A stretch of 64,000 nucleotides of DNA from Pelagerythrobacter sp041912895 (GCF_041912895.1 NZ_JAYSGI010000003.1:186001-250000); one strand, 5' to 3'; counted from the first letter of the stretch, positions 35,116-43,499 are shown. Notes: generated by a model not told the origin, from the letters alone. Numbers and translations: made by a program.

Positions 35116-36050
35116 TGATGGCCTTCAAATCGTTCGCCCGTACAGGCTCTCTGATCGCATCAATCGCTGTCGCGCAGCCGGCCCTCGCCCAGGAACTGGT
35201 CGATCTCGAAGTGTGCCGGCTCAGCGTGTCGGCCGACAACGCGATCGACTGGCGCGGGTTGTATGGCCGCGGCTACGAAGTCTTCGAACCTGCCGAGAAC
35301 TATGAAGTGGTGGCGGTGCAGGTGCGGCACGAAGGGCCGGCATGCAATTTCTTCCTGTCTGCCGCGCCGCTGGGCGGCAGCGGCAGCCCGGCGCTCGAAG
35401 GGCCGCAGGAACAGCTGCTCTACGATCTGCGGCGAATGCCCGACGGCCCTTCTATCCTGTCGCCCGATTATTTCGGCAGCGAGTTTTCGCGCATCGATGG
35501 CCAGTTCGGGCCGGGCGCGCAGAGCCAGACGTACCAGCTCTATCTCGCGGTGCCGTCGAGCCAGCTCGTCGGCGGGGGGACCTATACCGGCCAGGCGGTG
35601 CTGAGGGTGTTTCGTGACGACAGCGACGGGCCGGCGCTGGCCGACGAGGCCGGCGTGGCGATTTCGGTGCCGGTCGAATCGGTGCTGAACGTCGAACTCG
35701 CCGACGCCGCGCCCGGCGTTCGCACGATGGACGTGGACCTCGGTTCGCTGTCGAGGTCGATGGAACGCTCCGTCCTGTTCGAAATCCGCAGCAACGCTTC
35801 GGTAAGAGCGCGGATCGCCTCGCAAAATCGCGGTACGCTGACCCATTTCGCCGGTGCGCCGGGGATTCCCTATCGAATGATGGTCGGCGAAGTGCCGGTC
35901 GATCTTTCGAGCTCTAACGCCGAGATCGACGTCACGCCCGCCAAGACCCAGCAGAGCGCACTACCGATGACGATCGCGGTCGACGGAGCGGAAATCGCCG
36001 CGGCCGGTCAATATTCGGATTTGGTGACGATAACCTTCATCGCCGATTGA
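35115..36050 (+). CDS. Probable pilus tip subunit / adhesin
   Basis: 311 residues with a signal peptide (AQPALAQE). Two cysteines (VCRL and PACNFF) lie in the first domain. The second domain, from about residue 190, ends ADGAEIAAAGQYSDLVTITFIAD-like (AAAGQYSDLVTITFIAD), matching the terminal strand of spore-coat-U pilins. A two-domain protein last in the cluster, coupled to the usher gene, is usually the tip adhesin. AGGAGA precedes the start; GTG 35112, ATG 35115 and ATG 35118 are all possible. Confidence 0.72.
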   Translation: MMAFKSFARTGSLIASIAVAQPALAQELVDLEVCRLSVSADNAIDWRGLYGRGYEVFEPAENYEVVAVQVRHEGPACNFFLSAAPLGGSGSPALEGPQEQLLYDLRRMPDGPSILSPDYFGSEFSRIDGQFGPGAQSQTYQLYLAVPSSQLVGGGTYTGQAVLRVFRDDSDGPALADEAGVAISVPVESVLNVELADAAPGVRTMDVDLGSLSRSMERSVLFEIRSNASVRARIASQNRGTLTHFAGAPGIPYRMMVGEVPVDLSSSNAEIDVTPAKTQQSALPMTIAVDGAEIAAAGQYSDLVTITFIAD

Positions 36051-36117
36051 AGTATCGCAGTCTCCAGCATCGCTACGCTGGCGCTAGGGGAGCGATGTGG
36101 TCCGTCGCTGAATCCGA

Positions 36118-36149
36118 GGCGCGCGCCGACGCCGAGATCGGCGCGCGCC
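36118..36149. terminator. Strong inverted repeat after the pilus operon
   Basis: Perfect 12-bp arms GGCGCGCGCCGA and TCGGCGCGCGCC around an 8-base loop, in the spacer between convergent genes. No long T-run follows, so it may be a partly rho-independent terminator or transcript-end barrier. Confidence 0.6.
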
Positions 36150-36167
36150 CGGTTGGTTTCGCGATTG

Positions 36168-36641
36168 CTATCCGGTTACTGCGAACTTGCCCGGCGTGTC
36201 ACCGAAAGACCATACACTGTCGCGTGGCAAGGCCTTTGCCCGCCGCACTGCTGCTCGCCATGCGGGAATCAATGCGAGCGCACTGACTAACGCCAGCACA
36301 TCGACCAGCCAGACCTTCGCCGGGAAGTTCGCGCCGAACAACAGCGTCGCGATGGGAACGAGCGTGAATGCCGCGCCGGTCATCGGTATGAGTTCGATCG
36401 CCGCGCGCGGCGCGCCGCGCAGCAAGGCCCAGGCGGTAAACGCGAGGAACACTGCATAGTAGATCGCGCTGTGGATCCCGGTGGTCGCGTCGATACCGAG
36501 CGGCTTGGCGGCGGCGACCATCGCGGAAATTCCCGCGATGCAGCTGAGTGGAACGCCCACGGTGAGCGCTGCGAGCACGCGCGTTGCCCTGGTCTGCTCA
36601 ACCGCGCCGGCCCTGCGTTCGCGCTTGCGGCGCGATTCCAC
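36168..36641 (-). CDS. Four-helix membrane protein, possible remnant of a PepSY-associated TM protein
   Basis: 157 residues, mostly membrane helices (VLAALTVGVPLSCIAGISAM, IHSAIYYAVFLAFTAWALL, IPMTGAAFTLVPIATLL, WLVDVLALVSALALIPAW) with a basic tail. The ATG at 36641 lies 44 bases inside the PP2C gene and has no ribosome site; the true start may be further in. The spacing of helices with WALLRGAPRAA and the VDVLALVSAL end resembles the last part of PepSY-TM proteins, so it may be a truncated remnant. It is the last gene of the kinase-phosphatase operon. Function unknown. Confidence 0.5.
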   Translation of the reverse strand: MESRRKRERRAGAVEQTRATRVLAALTVGVPLSCIAGISAMVAAAKPLGIDATTGIHSAIYYAVFLAFTAWALLRGAPRAAIELIPMTGAAFTLVPIATLLFGANFPAKVWLVDVLALVSALALIPAWRAAVRRAKALPRDSVWSFGDTPGKFAVTG

Positions 36642-37368
36642 CCCGAAGCTCCACGAGGGCCAGGGAGATGTTGTCGCTGCCGTCGCGTTGCAGGGCGTTC
36701 GTCAGCAGCCTGTCGGCCTGTGCGGCGAGCGGCTCGACAAAGGTGAAGTCGCGATCGGATAGCGAGCGGGAAAGGCCGTCGGAGCACAATAGCAGCCGGT
36801 CTCCCGGCAGAAGGTGGCAAGACGTACGATCGATCGTCAACGTCTCCCCGACACCCAGCGCATTGGTGATGACGTTGGCCTGCGGATGATGCGCCGCCTC
36901 GTCAGGGGTGAGCGCTCCAGCGTCGATCAGTTGCTGCACCACGCTATGATCATGGGTCAACAAATGAAGTGCGCCTTCGCGGATGAGGTAGGCGCGGCTG
37001 TCCCCGGCCCAGTAGAGGAATGCTGTGGGACCTTCGGTGTGCAACACGATCGCCGTGGTTCCGCTCTGGCCGCTGCTCGCGTCGAGGATTGCCGCATTGG
37101 CAGCGGCCAGCGCCTGATCGATCGCGCTCATCGAGATCGGAGAGGGGATCCGCGTCAGATGTGCGATGAGCGTCTCTGCGGCTTCGCCCCCGCCGCTATG
37201 TCCGCCCATTCCATCGGCAACCGCCCATAGCCCGACATCGGGCCGTTCGAGGACACGATCCTCGTTGACCTCGCGCACGCGCCCGACATGGCTGCGAACG
37301 GTCGAGTTGCACCGCAACCCGGTTGCTGCCTGGCTGTGCGGGCCGAAGCGCCGAAAGAGCGAATTCAT
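36598..37368 (-). CDS. PP2C-type Ser/Thr phosphatase (PppA-like)
   Basis: 256 residues with PP2C motifs in order: REVNEDRVLERPDVGLWAVADGMGGHSGGGEAA (NED and DGMGGH bind the two metals), TAFLYWAGDSRAYLIR, LLTHDHSVVQQLIDAG, GDRLLLCSDGLSRSL, and DGSDNISLALVEL. It should reverse phosphorylation by the kinase encoded two genes upstream, as PppA reverses PpkA. Its ATG overlaps the FHA gene stop (ATGA). Cytoplasmic; no signal or membrane helix. Confidence 0.93.
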   Translation of the reverse strand: MNSLFRRFGPHSQAATGLRCNSTVRSHVGRVREVNEDRVLERPDVGLWAVADGMGGHSGGGEAAETLIAHLTRIPSPISMSAIDQALAAANAAILDASSGQSGTTAIVLHTEGPTAFLYWAGDSRAYLIREGALHLLTHDHSVVQQLIDAGALTPDEAAHHPQANVITNALGVGETLTIDRTSCHLLPGDRLLLCSDGLSRSLSDRDFTFVEPLAAQADRLLTNALQRDGSDNISLALVELRGGIAPQARTQGRRG

Positions 37369-38381
37369 AGGGAATCGCCGCGATTGAGCGCTGCCTCGGT
37401 ATGATCGTAAGCGGCCGTGAATGCATGATCCAGCGCCCCCGGGGCGCCGCCATCCATTTCGGCGGCAAGGCCGGCGTGGCGCTGCCCGGCCTCTTCCGTG
37501 AGCAGCGACGCGCGACTTTTCAGGAGGGTGGGGCGCGCAGCGACCGCATTTTCGATCGCCTCGGGGTCGAAGCGGCCGACGGCGTAGCGCAGGCTGCCCT
37601 GCATCCCGGCGAAAGTCGCAACGAGGTGCAGCTTGACGTCGCGAAACGAAGATTGAACCGCCGCCGGGCCGGAGAGGAATCCCGACGAGCCGGCGAGAAG
37701 CAGATCGACGGCAAGCCGCTGCGACGGCGCCCATTTGAACGGATTGTTGCCCTCACCCGAAATCGTGGTGCGGTTGAGTTGATATCGCGCGCGTGCGCGA
37801 TTGCGTTCGGCCATCAGGTCGCCGATTCCGAGCACCATCTGACGGTAGAGCGCACCGGCTCGGCGCATGATCTCCTCGGGATCCTCGCTCGACAGCAGCG
37901 ACGCATCGAGACCTGCCCCTTCGCAAAACGCCTCGAGCAGGGAGCCTTCTCCAGTGGCTGGTTGAGGGGCTGGTCCGCTCCAATCACTAGGAACATCGAT
38001 CGATTCGCCAAGCGGGGGGCTCAATACCATGGTCAGATCGCCGTGAACTCCGGCAACGGCCGCGTGCGGCGCCACGGTCGCGACGATGCGGAAGCGCCCC
38101 AGGCGCAGCGCACCGGGCAACGAGACCGGGCTCTCGACATCGTCGGGAAACCGCGATCCTGCAATGTCGTCGAATACACCGTTGGCCCCTATCACGCGCA
38201 GAGTGAGGCCGTCGCGATCGACGCGCAGTTCGCAATGGGTGCGCGAGAGCGCGCGATCGGGGTCGGCGATCGGCCAATCCGCCTGCGGGTCGCGTCCGAT
38301 CGTGAGCACGCCGGTCTGCAGCAGCCGCGCATCGATCGGCTGGATCGCATCGTCGGCATCGAACAGTTGGAGCATGTACAT
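37365..38381 (-). CDS. tagH: FHA-domain protein of the TagH type
   Basis: 338 residues. Residues ~25-90 form an FHA domain (GVLTIGRDPQADWPI, RALSRTHCELR, LRVIGANGVFDD), which binds phosphothreonine. After a variable linker, residues ~150-330 match the TagH C-terminal region: LLEAFCEGAGLDASLL, MRRAGALYRQMVLGIGDLMAERNRA, GNNPFKWAPSQRLAVDLLL. In type VI secretion loci, TagH is the target of PpkA and controls assembly. Here the kinase and phosphatase genes flank it but no T6SS structural gene is present. GAGGAG precedes the ATG. Confidence 0.88.
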   Translation of the reverse strand: MYMLQLFDADDAIQPIDARLLQTGVLTIGRDPQADWPIADPDRALSRTHCELRVDRDGLTLRVIGANGVFDDIAGSRFPDDVESPVSLPGALRLGRFRIVATVAPHAAVAGVHGDLTMVLSPPLGESIDVPSDWSGPAPQPATGEGSLLEAFCEGAGLDASLLSSEDPEEIMRRAGALYRQMVLGIGDLMAERNRARARYQLNRTTISGEGNNPFKWAPSQRLAVDLLLAGSSGFLSGPAAVQSSFRDVKLHLVATFAGMQGSLRYAVGRFDPEAIENAVAARPTLLKSRASLLTEEAGQRHAGLAAEMDGGAPGALDHAFTAAYDHTEAALNRGDSL

Positions 38382-38392
38382 CGACGTGCTCC

Positions 38393-40045
38393 TCAGGCGG
38401 CGATTCGGGTGGCCAGCATACTGGCCTCGACGCTTTTATCGGTCGTGGTCATCCGCGCCTCTGCGGCTCCGGCGGCGCGGTTGAAAGCATCGAACACATC
38501 GCCGAATTCGTCGCGCCGCTTGTGCGAAATGCGAAATGCGAAGTCGCCGTTCGCTGCATCGTCGAGTGCCCGGCGAAGCCTTCGCAACGGACGCGCGACA
38601 AGCGCACCGCTGAGATAGCCGACCAGCAGCACCACCGCCATCACGATGGCCGACACTATCGCGAGCAGGGTCTTGGACGTGGCGATCGCGGCATCGAGCG
38701 CATCGCGCCTGAGAACCAGGTCGACCGTTCCGAACCGTGCGCCCGCGTAGGTGATCGGACGAACGAACCGCAGGCCGGCGCCCGCGCCGATGTCCGGTGC
38801 GCTGGTAACCCGCCGGCCGGCCTGCTGTATGATCGCCGGTTCCGCTGCTGCCGGGCGATAGGGTGCGCCGATCAGTGTTCCGTCGCTTGCCGCGCGGACA
38901 ATCCCGTCGACATCGGCGACAACGATGTCGCGCATGCCTTCGTCCTGTGCGGCCGCAGACACGAATGCCTGTAGCGCCGTCCAGTCCTGCTCGTCTGGCG
39001 GCAACCCCGCATTGTCTGCCGCTGTGACGGCTGCATTCCCCGTAACGAATGCCGCGATGCTGTTACCCGAAACGGCTGCCATCTGCTCCAGCGCGCGCGT
39101 TTCGCGTTCGAGAATGGTATAGACGCACGCCGTGAGGGCGAGCGCCGTCACCGCGCACAGCGCCAGAGGCAGCTTGAACCGCAGCGGCAGCCCGCGCCGG
39201 GAAGATGCAGCGTCTTGCTCCGCATTCAGCTCACGCTCCATCGCCGCGACAAGCGCGGCGCCGTCGGCGAAGCGTTGGTCGGGCTTCTTTGCCAGAAGCT
39301 TGTCGATAATGAAGCAGAAGCCCGGCGGACAGTCACCGGCGGCATCGCCGATCGGAGCGACTTTCTCCTGCGCGATCTGGATTGCGAGGATGGCCAGACC
39401 GGTTCCGGGGAATGCGGGCCTGCCCGTCACCATCTCGTAGAGGACCACGCCGAGCGAGAAGAGGTCCGAGCGTGCATCGACCGGCAAGCCGAGCGCTTGC
39501 TCCGGGCTCATGTAGCGCGGCGTGCCGACGAGCTGGCCGACCTGCGTTTTGGCCAAAGCCTCCGGATCTGCCTCTCCCACGCGCGCCACACCGAAATCGA
39601 GCAGCTTCGCAGTCCTGCCGTCGGCGGAGATCAGGATATTGGACGGCTTGATGTCCCGGTGGATCACCCCGGAGCGATGGGCATAGGCAAGTGCGTCGGC
39701 CAGTTGCACCGCGATGCGCAGGACGCGCTCGTACGGCATGCGGCCATGCGCATGGAGCCATTGATCGAGCGGCTGACCTTCGACCAGTTCCATCGCGATG
39801 TAGGCGACGCCCTCAACTTCGCCGACATCGTAAATCGTCGCTATGTTTGCGTGACTCAGCGCCCCGGCCGCGCGCGCTTCGCGGATGAACCGTTCGCCCA
39901 GCGCGGGATCGCTGGCATATTGCGGCTTCAGAACCTTAATCGCTACCGTCCGTCCGATATCCGGGTCATGCGCGCGGTAGACGTCGGCCATCGCGCCTTC
40001 GCCCAGGCGGCTTTCCAATCGATAGCGGCCAAGTGTCGTCGTCAT
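38393..40045 (-). CDS. Membrane Ser/Thr protein kinase with periplasmic sensor and HAMP (PpkA-like)
   Basis: 550 residues. The kinase domain (1-~270) has GRYRLESRLGEGAMADVYRA, AIKVLK (ATP-binding Lys), GVIHRDIKPSNIL (catalytic loop), LLDFGVAR, and GTPRYMSPEQA. One helix near residue 300 (LPLALCAVTALALTACV) leads to a ~140-residue periplasmic domain, a second helix near 470 (LLAIVSAIVMAVVLLVGYL), and a HAMP-like tail ending ISHKRRDEFGDVFDAFNRA. It probably senses an envelope signal and phosphorylates the FHA partner. All key residues are present. It lies 65 bases after the LysM gene and 11 bases before tagH. Confidence 0.93.
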   Translation of the reverse strand: MTTTLGRYRLESRLGEGAMADVYRAHDPDIGRTVAIKVLKPQYASDPALGERFIREARAAGALSHANIATIYDVGEVEGVAYIAMELVEGQPLDQWLHAHGRMPYERVLRIAVQLADALAYAHRSGVIHRDIKPSNILISADGRTAKLLDFGVARVGEADPEALAKTQVGQLVGTPRYMSPEQALGLPVDARSDLFSLGVVLYEMVTGRPAFPGTGLAILAIQIAQEKVAPIGDAAGDCPPGFCFIIDKLLAKKPDQRFADGAALVAAMERELNAEQDAASSRRGLPLRFKLPLALCAVTALALTACVYTILERETRALEQMAAVSGNSIAAFVTGNAAVTAADNAGLPPDEQDWTALQAFVSAAAQDEGMRDIVVADVDGIVRAASDGTLIGAPYRPAAAEPAIIQQAGRRVTSAPDIGAGAGLRFVRPITYAGARFGTVDLVLRRDALDAAIATSKTLLAIVSAIVMAVVLLVGYLSGALVARPLRRLRRALDDAANGDFAFRISHKRRDEFGDVFDAFNRAAGAAEARMTTTDKSVEASMLATRIAA

Positions 40046-40110
40046 TCTTCCGCTGCGCCCCTAATCAATCACTGGGCTGCAGCTTTTATCGTCAAGGCCT
40101 TAGCAACCAA

Positions 40111-40842
40111 TTACCGCCGCGATCGGACCGTTCTTGCGATGCGCTCCGCACGCGCGAGGTCGCTGGCGATCGTCGCGTTGCCGGGATCGAGCGTGGCGGC
40201 ACGACGAAGCAACGTGAGGGCCTGCGGGATCTTGCCTTGGTTAAGTGCGGTCAGCCCCGCCGAGCGCGCGCGTTGCGCAGCGGCCGGGTCGGCGGTCGGG
40301 CGCGCGGGCGGAGCCGGCTTGGGTTCCAGGGCGACCGCCGCCGGACGCGTCCGCGGGGTTGAGGGGGGCGGCGAAGTTCGCGGCTCCGCAGCTGCACGAG
40401 GCAACTGACCGGGAATGCGCAGCTCGCTACCCGCTGCCAGATCGGACGGAACTTCGATGCCATTGTAGCGGGCAAGTTGATACGACTTGAGCCGATTGCC
40501 GAGGAACCGCTCGGCGAGTTCGGCCATCGTTTCGCCCGGCTGCACCGTATAGGGATAGTTTTTCGGGCCCAGGTCGGCCTTGGCGTCGCCTTCGATCCCC
40601 TGGAGCAGAACCATGAGCGAAGCGTTCATCGGGTCGCGCGCCAGCCCTTTCTCGATCCGCTTTTCAGCCTCGCGGCGTTCGCCCCGATCGAGCAGGGCAG
40701 CGATCTCTTCAACCTCGTCGGCACCCGTTGGCATCGCTGCCGATGCCGCCGGAAGATTCTTTGGCCCACTCGAACATCCGGCGAGTGCCAGAGCGACGAC
40801 AGCCGCGGCAGCGAGGAAGGAGGGACGCCGGTAAACGGTCAT
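40111..40842 (-). CDS. LysM-domain lipoprotein with TPR-like repeats
   Basis: 243 residues. A lipoprotein signal ends ALALAGC. Residues ~45-80 look like a TPR helix pair (IAALLDRGERREAEKRIEKGL). A LysM domain follows (YPYTVQPGETMAELAERFLGN, LARYNGIEVPSDL, LRIPG). A Pro-rich linker then leads to a second TPR-like pair (ALNQGKIPQALTLLRRAATLDPGN). LysM binds peptidoglycan, so the protein may give cell-wall information to the kinase sensor. Its ATG overlaps the stop of the EAL gene. Confidence 0.8.
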   Translation of the reverse strand: MTVYRRPSFLAAAAVVALALAGCSSGPKNLPAASAAMPTGADEVEEIAALLDRGERREAEKRIEKGLARDPMNASLMVLLQGIEGDAKADLGPKNYPYTVQPGETMAELAERFLGNRLKSYQLARYNGIEVPSDLAAGSELRIPGQLPRAAAEPRTSPPPSTPRTRPAAVALEPKPAPPARPTADPAAAQRARSAGLTALNQGKIPQALTLLRRAATLDPGNATIASDLARAERIARTVRSRR

Positions 40843-42347
40843 GCACGGAGCCTTTCGGAGGGAGCAGAAGCAGCCGGCCGAAGCAACCGGTCGAGCGAGC
40901 CCTTATGGTGGACGAAATCGAGGAATGCCGCGCTGTCGAGCGGCCTGGAGAAATAGAACCCCTGGAACAGTTCGCAGCTATGCGCGCGCAGCCAGCCGAA
41001 CTCCGCCGCGGTCTCGACACCTTCGGCTAGAACCTTGATTCCCAGCCCGCGGCCAAGCGCGAGGATGCTGGCGCAGATCGCCTGGCTGTCACGCCGCGAA
41101 TCCACATCGGTAACAAAGGCGCGATCGATCTTGATCTTGTCGAACCCGACCGCGGTGAGCGATGCGAAACTCGAATAACCGGTGCCGAAATCGTCGATCG
41201 CGATGCGAATTCCGGCTCCGCGCAGCGCTTCGCACAGGCGGGGCGCACGGTCTCCATCGGCAAGCGCGACGCTTTCGGTGAGCTCAATCTCGAGCGCGTC
41301 GCCGCCGAGGCCATGCCGCGCGAGCGTTCGCTCGATCAATATCGGCAGCTCCTCGTCATCGAGCTGGTGACCGGATATGTTGACGGCCATCCGAAGATCG
41401 GAATGCCCCGCACCGCGCCAGTGCCGCGCTTCTCGCAAAGCATGATTGAGCGCCCAGAGCCCGATCTCGTGCGACAGATTGGCGGCTTCCATTATCGGAA
41501 TGAAGCGGCCGGGCGGCACGAGACCGCGCTCGGGATGCTGCCACCGGACCAGCGCCTCGGCGCCGCATACCCGGCCGTGCATCGCATCGATTAGCGGTTG
41601 GAATTGCATCCGCAACTCGTCCCGCGCGACGGCTTGGCGCAAGTCCTGCTCAACCTGATAGCGCTCCCTAGCCTGGACGCCGGGATCGATACTGGCGATC
41701 TCTTCGCGTACGTCGCTAATCAAGGGGACTGAAAAGGATGACAGCGTCTGCGAAAGCAGAGCTTGCGGTGATGTGGCCGAAGGATCGAAACGACCCGTGC
41801 GGACTGCGATTTCGGGGAACATGTCCCGATCACCGTCGCTCCAGCGATCGCCCAGTGCATAGGCCATCGCAGCTATTTCGGCTTCGGCTTGAACGGGTTC
41901 TTCGTGCCCGAGCCAGATGGCCAAATGCGTGCGATCCGTTTGTGCCAATAGCCGCTCCGGCGGGAGCATCACTCCTAGCCGGTCCACAATTGCCAGCAGA
42001 AACCGCTCCGCAAGGGCGGGATCGAACGCGCACAAGCGATCGTAGTCCCTGAGTGCGAGGAGTGCGAGGATACCACTACCGTCGGCAGACATGCGAGATA
42101 TCAACGGCTCGCGCGTGGGTAATCCGGATAAGGCATGGATGTGAAGGAGCCGCTGTTCCGGAACAGCGGGCCGTTCTGCAAACGCGCGCAGCGCGGCAGC
42201 AGCACGGCGAGTAATGCGGCCTTCGGTCGCTTCGCCCAACAGCTCTTCCGCGCGCTCGACCGGCGCGCGGAGACAGTGCTCACGGTAGGTTACGAGAACC
42301 GCAAAGCCGATGGAGACCACAACAGCGAGAAGGATGGCCGTCAGCAT
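40839..42347 (-). CDS. EAL-domain c-di-GMP phosphodiesterase with degenerate GGDEF and N-terminal membrane helix
   Basis: 502 residues. The N-terminal helix is MLTAILLAVVVSIGFAVLV. A GGDEF-like domain (~80-220) lacks the GGDEF motif. The EAL domain (~235-490) has GAEALVRWQHPE, MAVNISG, EIELTES, AIDDFGTGYSSF, IKIDRAFV and VLAEGVET, so all metal and catalytic residues are kept and it should degrade c-di-GMP. GGAGGAGG just before 42347 sets the start. It is the first gene of the kinase operon and its stop overlaps the LysM gene start. Confidence 0.92.
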   Translation of the reverse strand: MLTAILLAVVVSIGFAVLVTYREHCLRAPVERAEELLGEATEGRITRRAAAALRAFAERPAVPEQRLLHIHALSGLPTREPLISRMSADGSGILALLALRDYDRLCAFDPALAERFLLAIVDRLGVMLPPERLLAQTDRTHLAIWLGHEEPVQAEAEIAAMAYALGDRWSDGDRDMFPEIAVRTGRFDPSATSPQALLSQTLSSFSVPLISDVREEIASIDPGVQARERYQVEQDLRQAVARDELRMQFQPLIDAMHGRVCGAEALVRWQHPERGLVPPGRFIPIMEAANLSHEIGLWALNHALREARHWRGAGHSDLRMAVNISGHQLDDEELPILIERTLARHGLGGDALEIELTESVALADGDRAPRLCEALRGAGIRIAIDDFGTGYSSFASLTAVGFDKIKIDRAFVTDVDSRRDSQAICASILALGRGLGIKVLAEGVETAAEFGWLRAHSCELFQGFYFSRPLDSAAFLDFVHHKGSLDRLLRPAASAPSERLRA

Positions 42348-42663
42348 CGCTCCTCCTCCCGGAGCCCGGCTGCAACCCGCTTTCTGGCCCCGCACATGTA
42401 AGGTGATGTAACGTCCAAAGATTGAAAAAGGCTTATGCCATCAGTTCGTTACCGGACACGCGCATTAGGATGCGGAACAGCGCAACGCGACTTCAGCGGG
42501 ATGAGTTATTTGGAATGCGGGTAGCTACATAAGCATCACGATGAGCCCGAGGATCGCGACGCTGCCTATCCCGTGCCCGGGATTTTCCCAATATCCACCT
42601 GGTCGAAGGGCCTGCACACGCAGGAATTCGTCAAGGGCTCGTCGCGGGCTCTAGATCAAGGAC
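42348..42663. other. Spacer upstream of the EAL operon, with a short membrane-tail ORF
   Basis: About 315 bases between the EAL gene and the FAH-type gene. Most shows no gene. On the minus strand 42525-42650 is an open frame with no stop and a clearly protein-like composition (see the separate entry at 42525-42617). The remainder should carry the EAL operon promoter, but no site can be assigned. Confidence 0.4.
42525..42617 (-). CDS. Possible 30-residue membrane peptide or C-terminal gene remnant
   Basis: From a GTG at 42617 the frame reads VQALRPGGYWENPGHG, then IGSVAILGLIVMLM and a TAG. The residues further upstream to 42650 (SPRRALDEFLR) are also open. The single membrane helix and PGHGIGS turn look like protein, not chance sequence. 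There is no clear ribosome site. It may be the tail of an inactivated gene. Not recognised. Confidence 0.3.
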   Translation of the reverse strand: MQALRPGGYWENPGHGIGSVAILGLIVMLM

Positions 42664-43476
42664 CTAAAGCAGGTCGATTTTGGCGCTCACGTGCCCCAGC
42701 TTTCCGAAATCCGCGGTGATCGATTGACCCGGCCCGACTTCGTGCACCCCGGTGATTGCTCCGCTCGAAATCCACCAGCCATCGCGCGGTTCGATTTGGC
42801 GGCGATGAAGGTTTTCGAGCAGAAAGCGCGCCGCGCCGAATGGGCCGTCCAACATGGAGAGGGTGCTTGCACGCCCCGCTTCCGATCCGTCGATCGAAAG
42901 GATCACCTCGACCGAGTCCAGATCGGCCCAGAAGCTCGGATCGACACGTGGACCGAGCACGAGGCCAGCGTTGTTGCCGTGATCGGACACGGTCACGCAC
43001 GGACCGTCCCGGTTGATCCCGGGATAAGGAGAGGAGGCGATCTCGATTCCGACGCGAATCTCGCCGATCCACTCCATCGCTGCCTGCTTGGTCAAGGGGA
43101 GGGCGGCCTCAGCGGGTCGGGCGATGCGCAACATGAATTCGGCTTCGGCTGCAGCAAAACCGCCATCGAAGACCCCCATCGAGCGCGGGCTGCCCAAATC
43201 CTCGAAGATGCTGTCGGAGAAGATCGGGCCGGCAAGGCGATCCGCGCCCAATCGCTCGTCGTCGGGCGCGTTGATCCGCCCGACCTTCCACCCGCCGACC
43301 GGACGGTCCCACAGCGCGAGCGCGGCATCCTGGATGGCATAGGCCTGGCTGAGGTCGGCGGGCGCCGTCCCCGGATAAGCCGGCAGCGCACGCCCCGATC
43401 GCCTGGCATGGACGAAAGCTTCGGCAACCTCCCGAGCGGCCACACCCAAAACGGTATCTCCCCCTGAAATGCTCAT
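42664..43476 (-). CDS. 2-keto-4-pentenoate hydratase-like protein (FAH superfamily)
   Basis: 270 residues of the MhpD/hydratase type: AYAIQDAALALW, VGGWKVGRINAPDDERLG, an AEAEFMLRIARP metal-site-like segment, GIEIASSPYPGI, VSDHGNNAGLVLG and a C-terminal ISSGAITGVHEVGPGQSITADFG. Family members hydrate 2-hydroxypentadienoate or decarboxylate related keto acids. Its promoter carries an operator of the pectin regulon, divergent from lacI, so its real substrate may be a keto acid from uronates. No aromatic-degradation gene is near. Confidence 0.8.
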   Translation of the reverse strand: MSISGGDTVLGVAAREVAEAFVHARRSGRALPAYPGTAPADLSQAYAIQDAALALWDRPVGGWKVGRINAPDDERLGADRLAGPIFSDSIFEDLGSPRSMGVFDGGFAAAEAEFMLRIARPAEAALPLTKQAAMEWIGEIRVGIEIASSPYPGINRDGPCVTVSDHGNNAGLVLGPRVDPSFWADLDSVEVILSIDGSEAGRASTLSMLDGPFGAARFLLENLHRRQIEPRDGWWISSGAITGVHEVGPGQSITADFGKLGHVSAKIDLL

Positions 43477-43499
43477 TACACGACATGCTTTGGCGCATT

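Noticed and set aside
36118..36149. Inverted repeat as an IS end or att site
   Set aside because: There is no transposase and no target duplication, and the repeat sits between convergent genes as terminators do.
36598..42347. A full type VI secretion locus
   Set aside because: Only the regulatory trio is present; no tssB, tssC, hcp, vgrG, clpV or tssJ-M genes are in the window.
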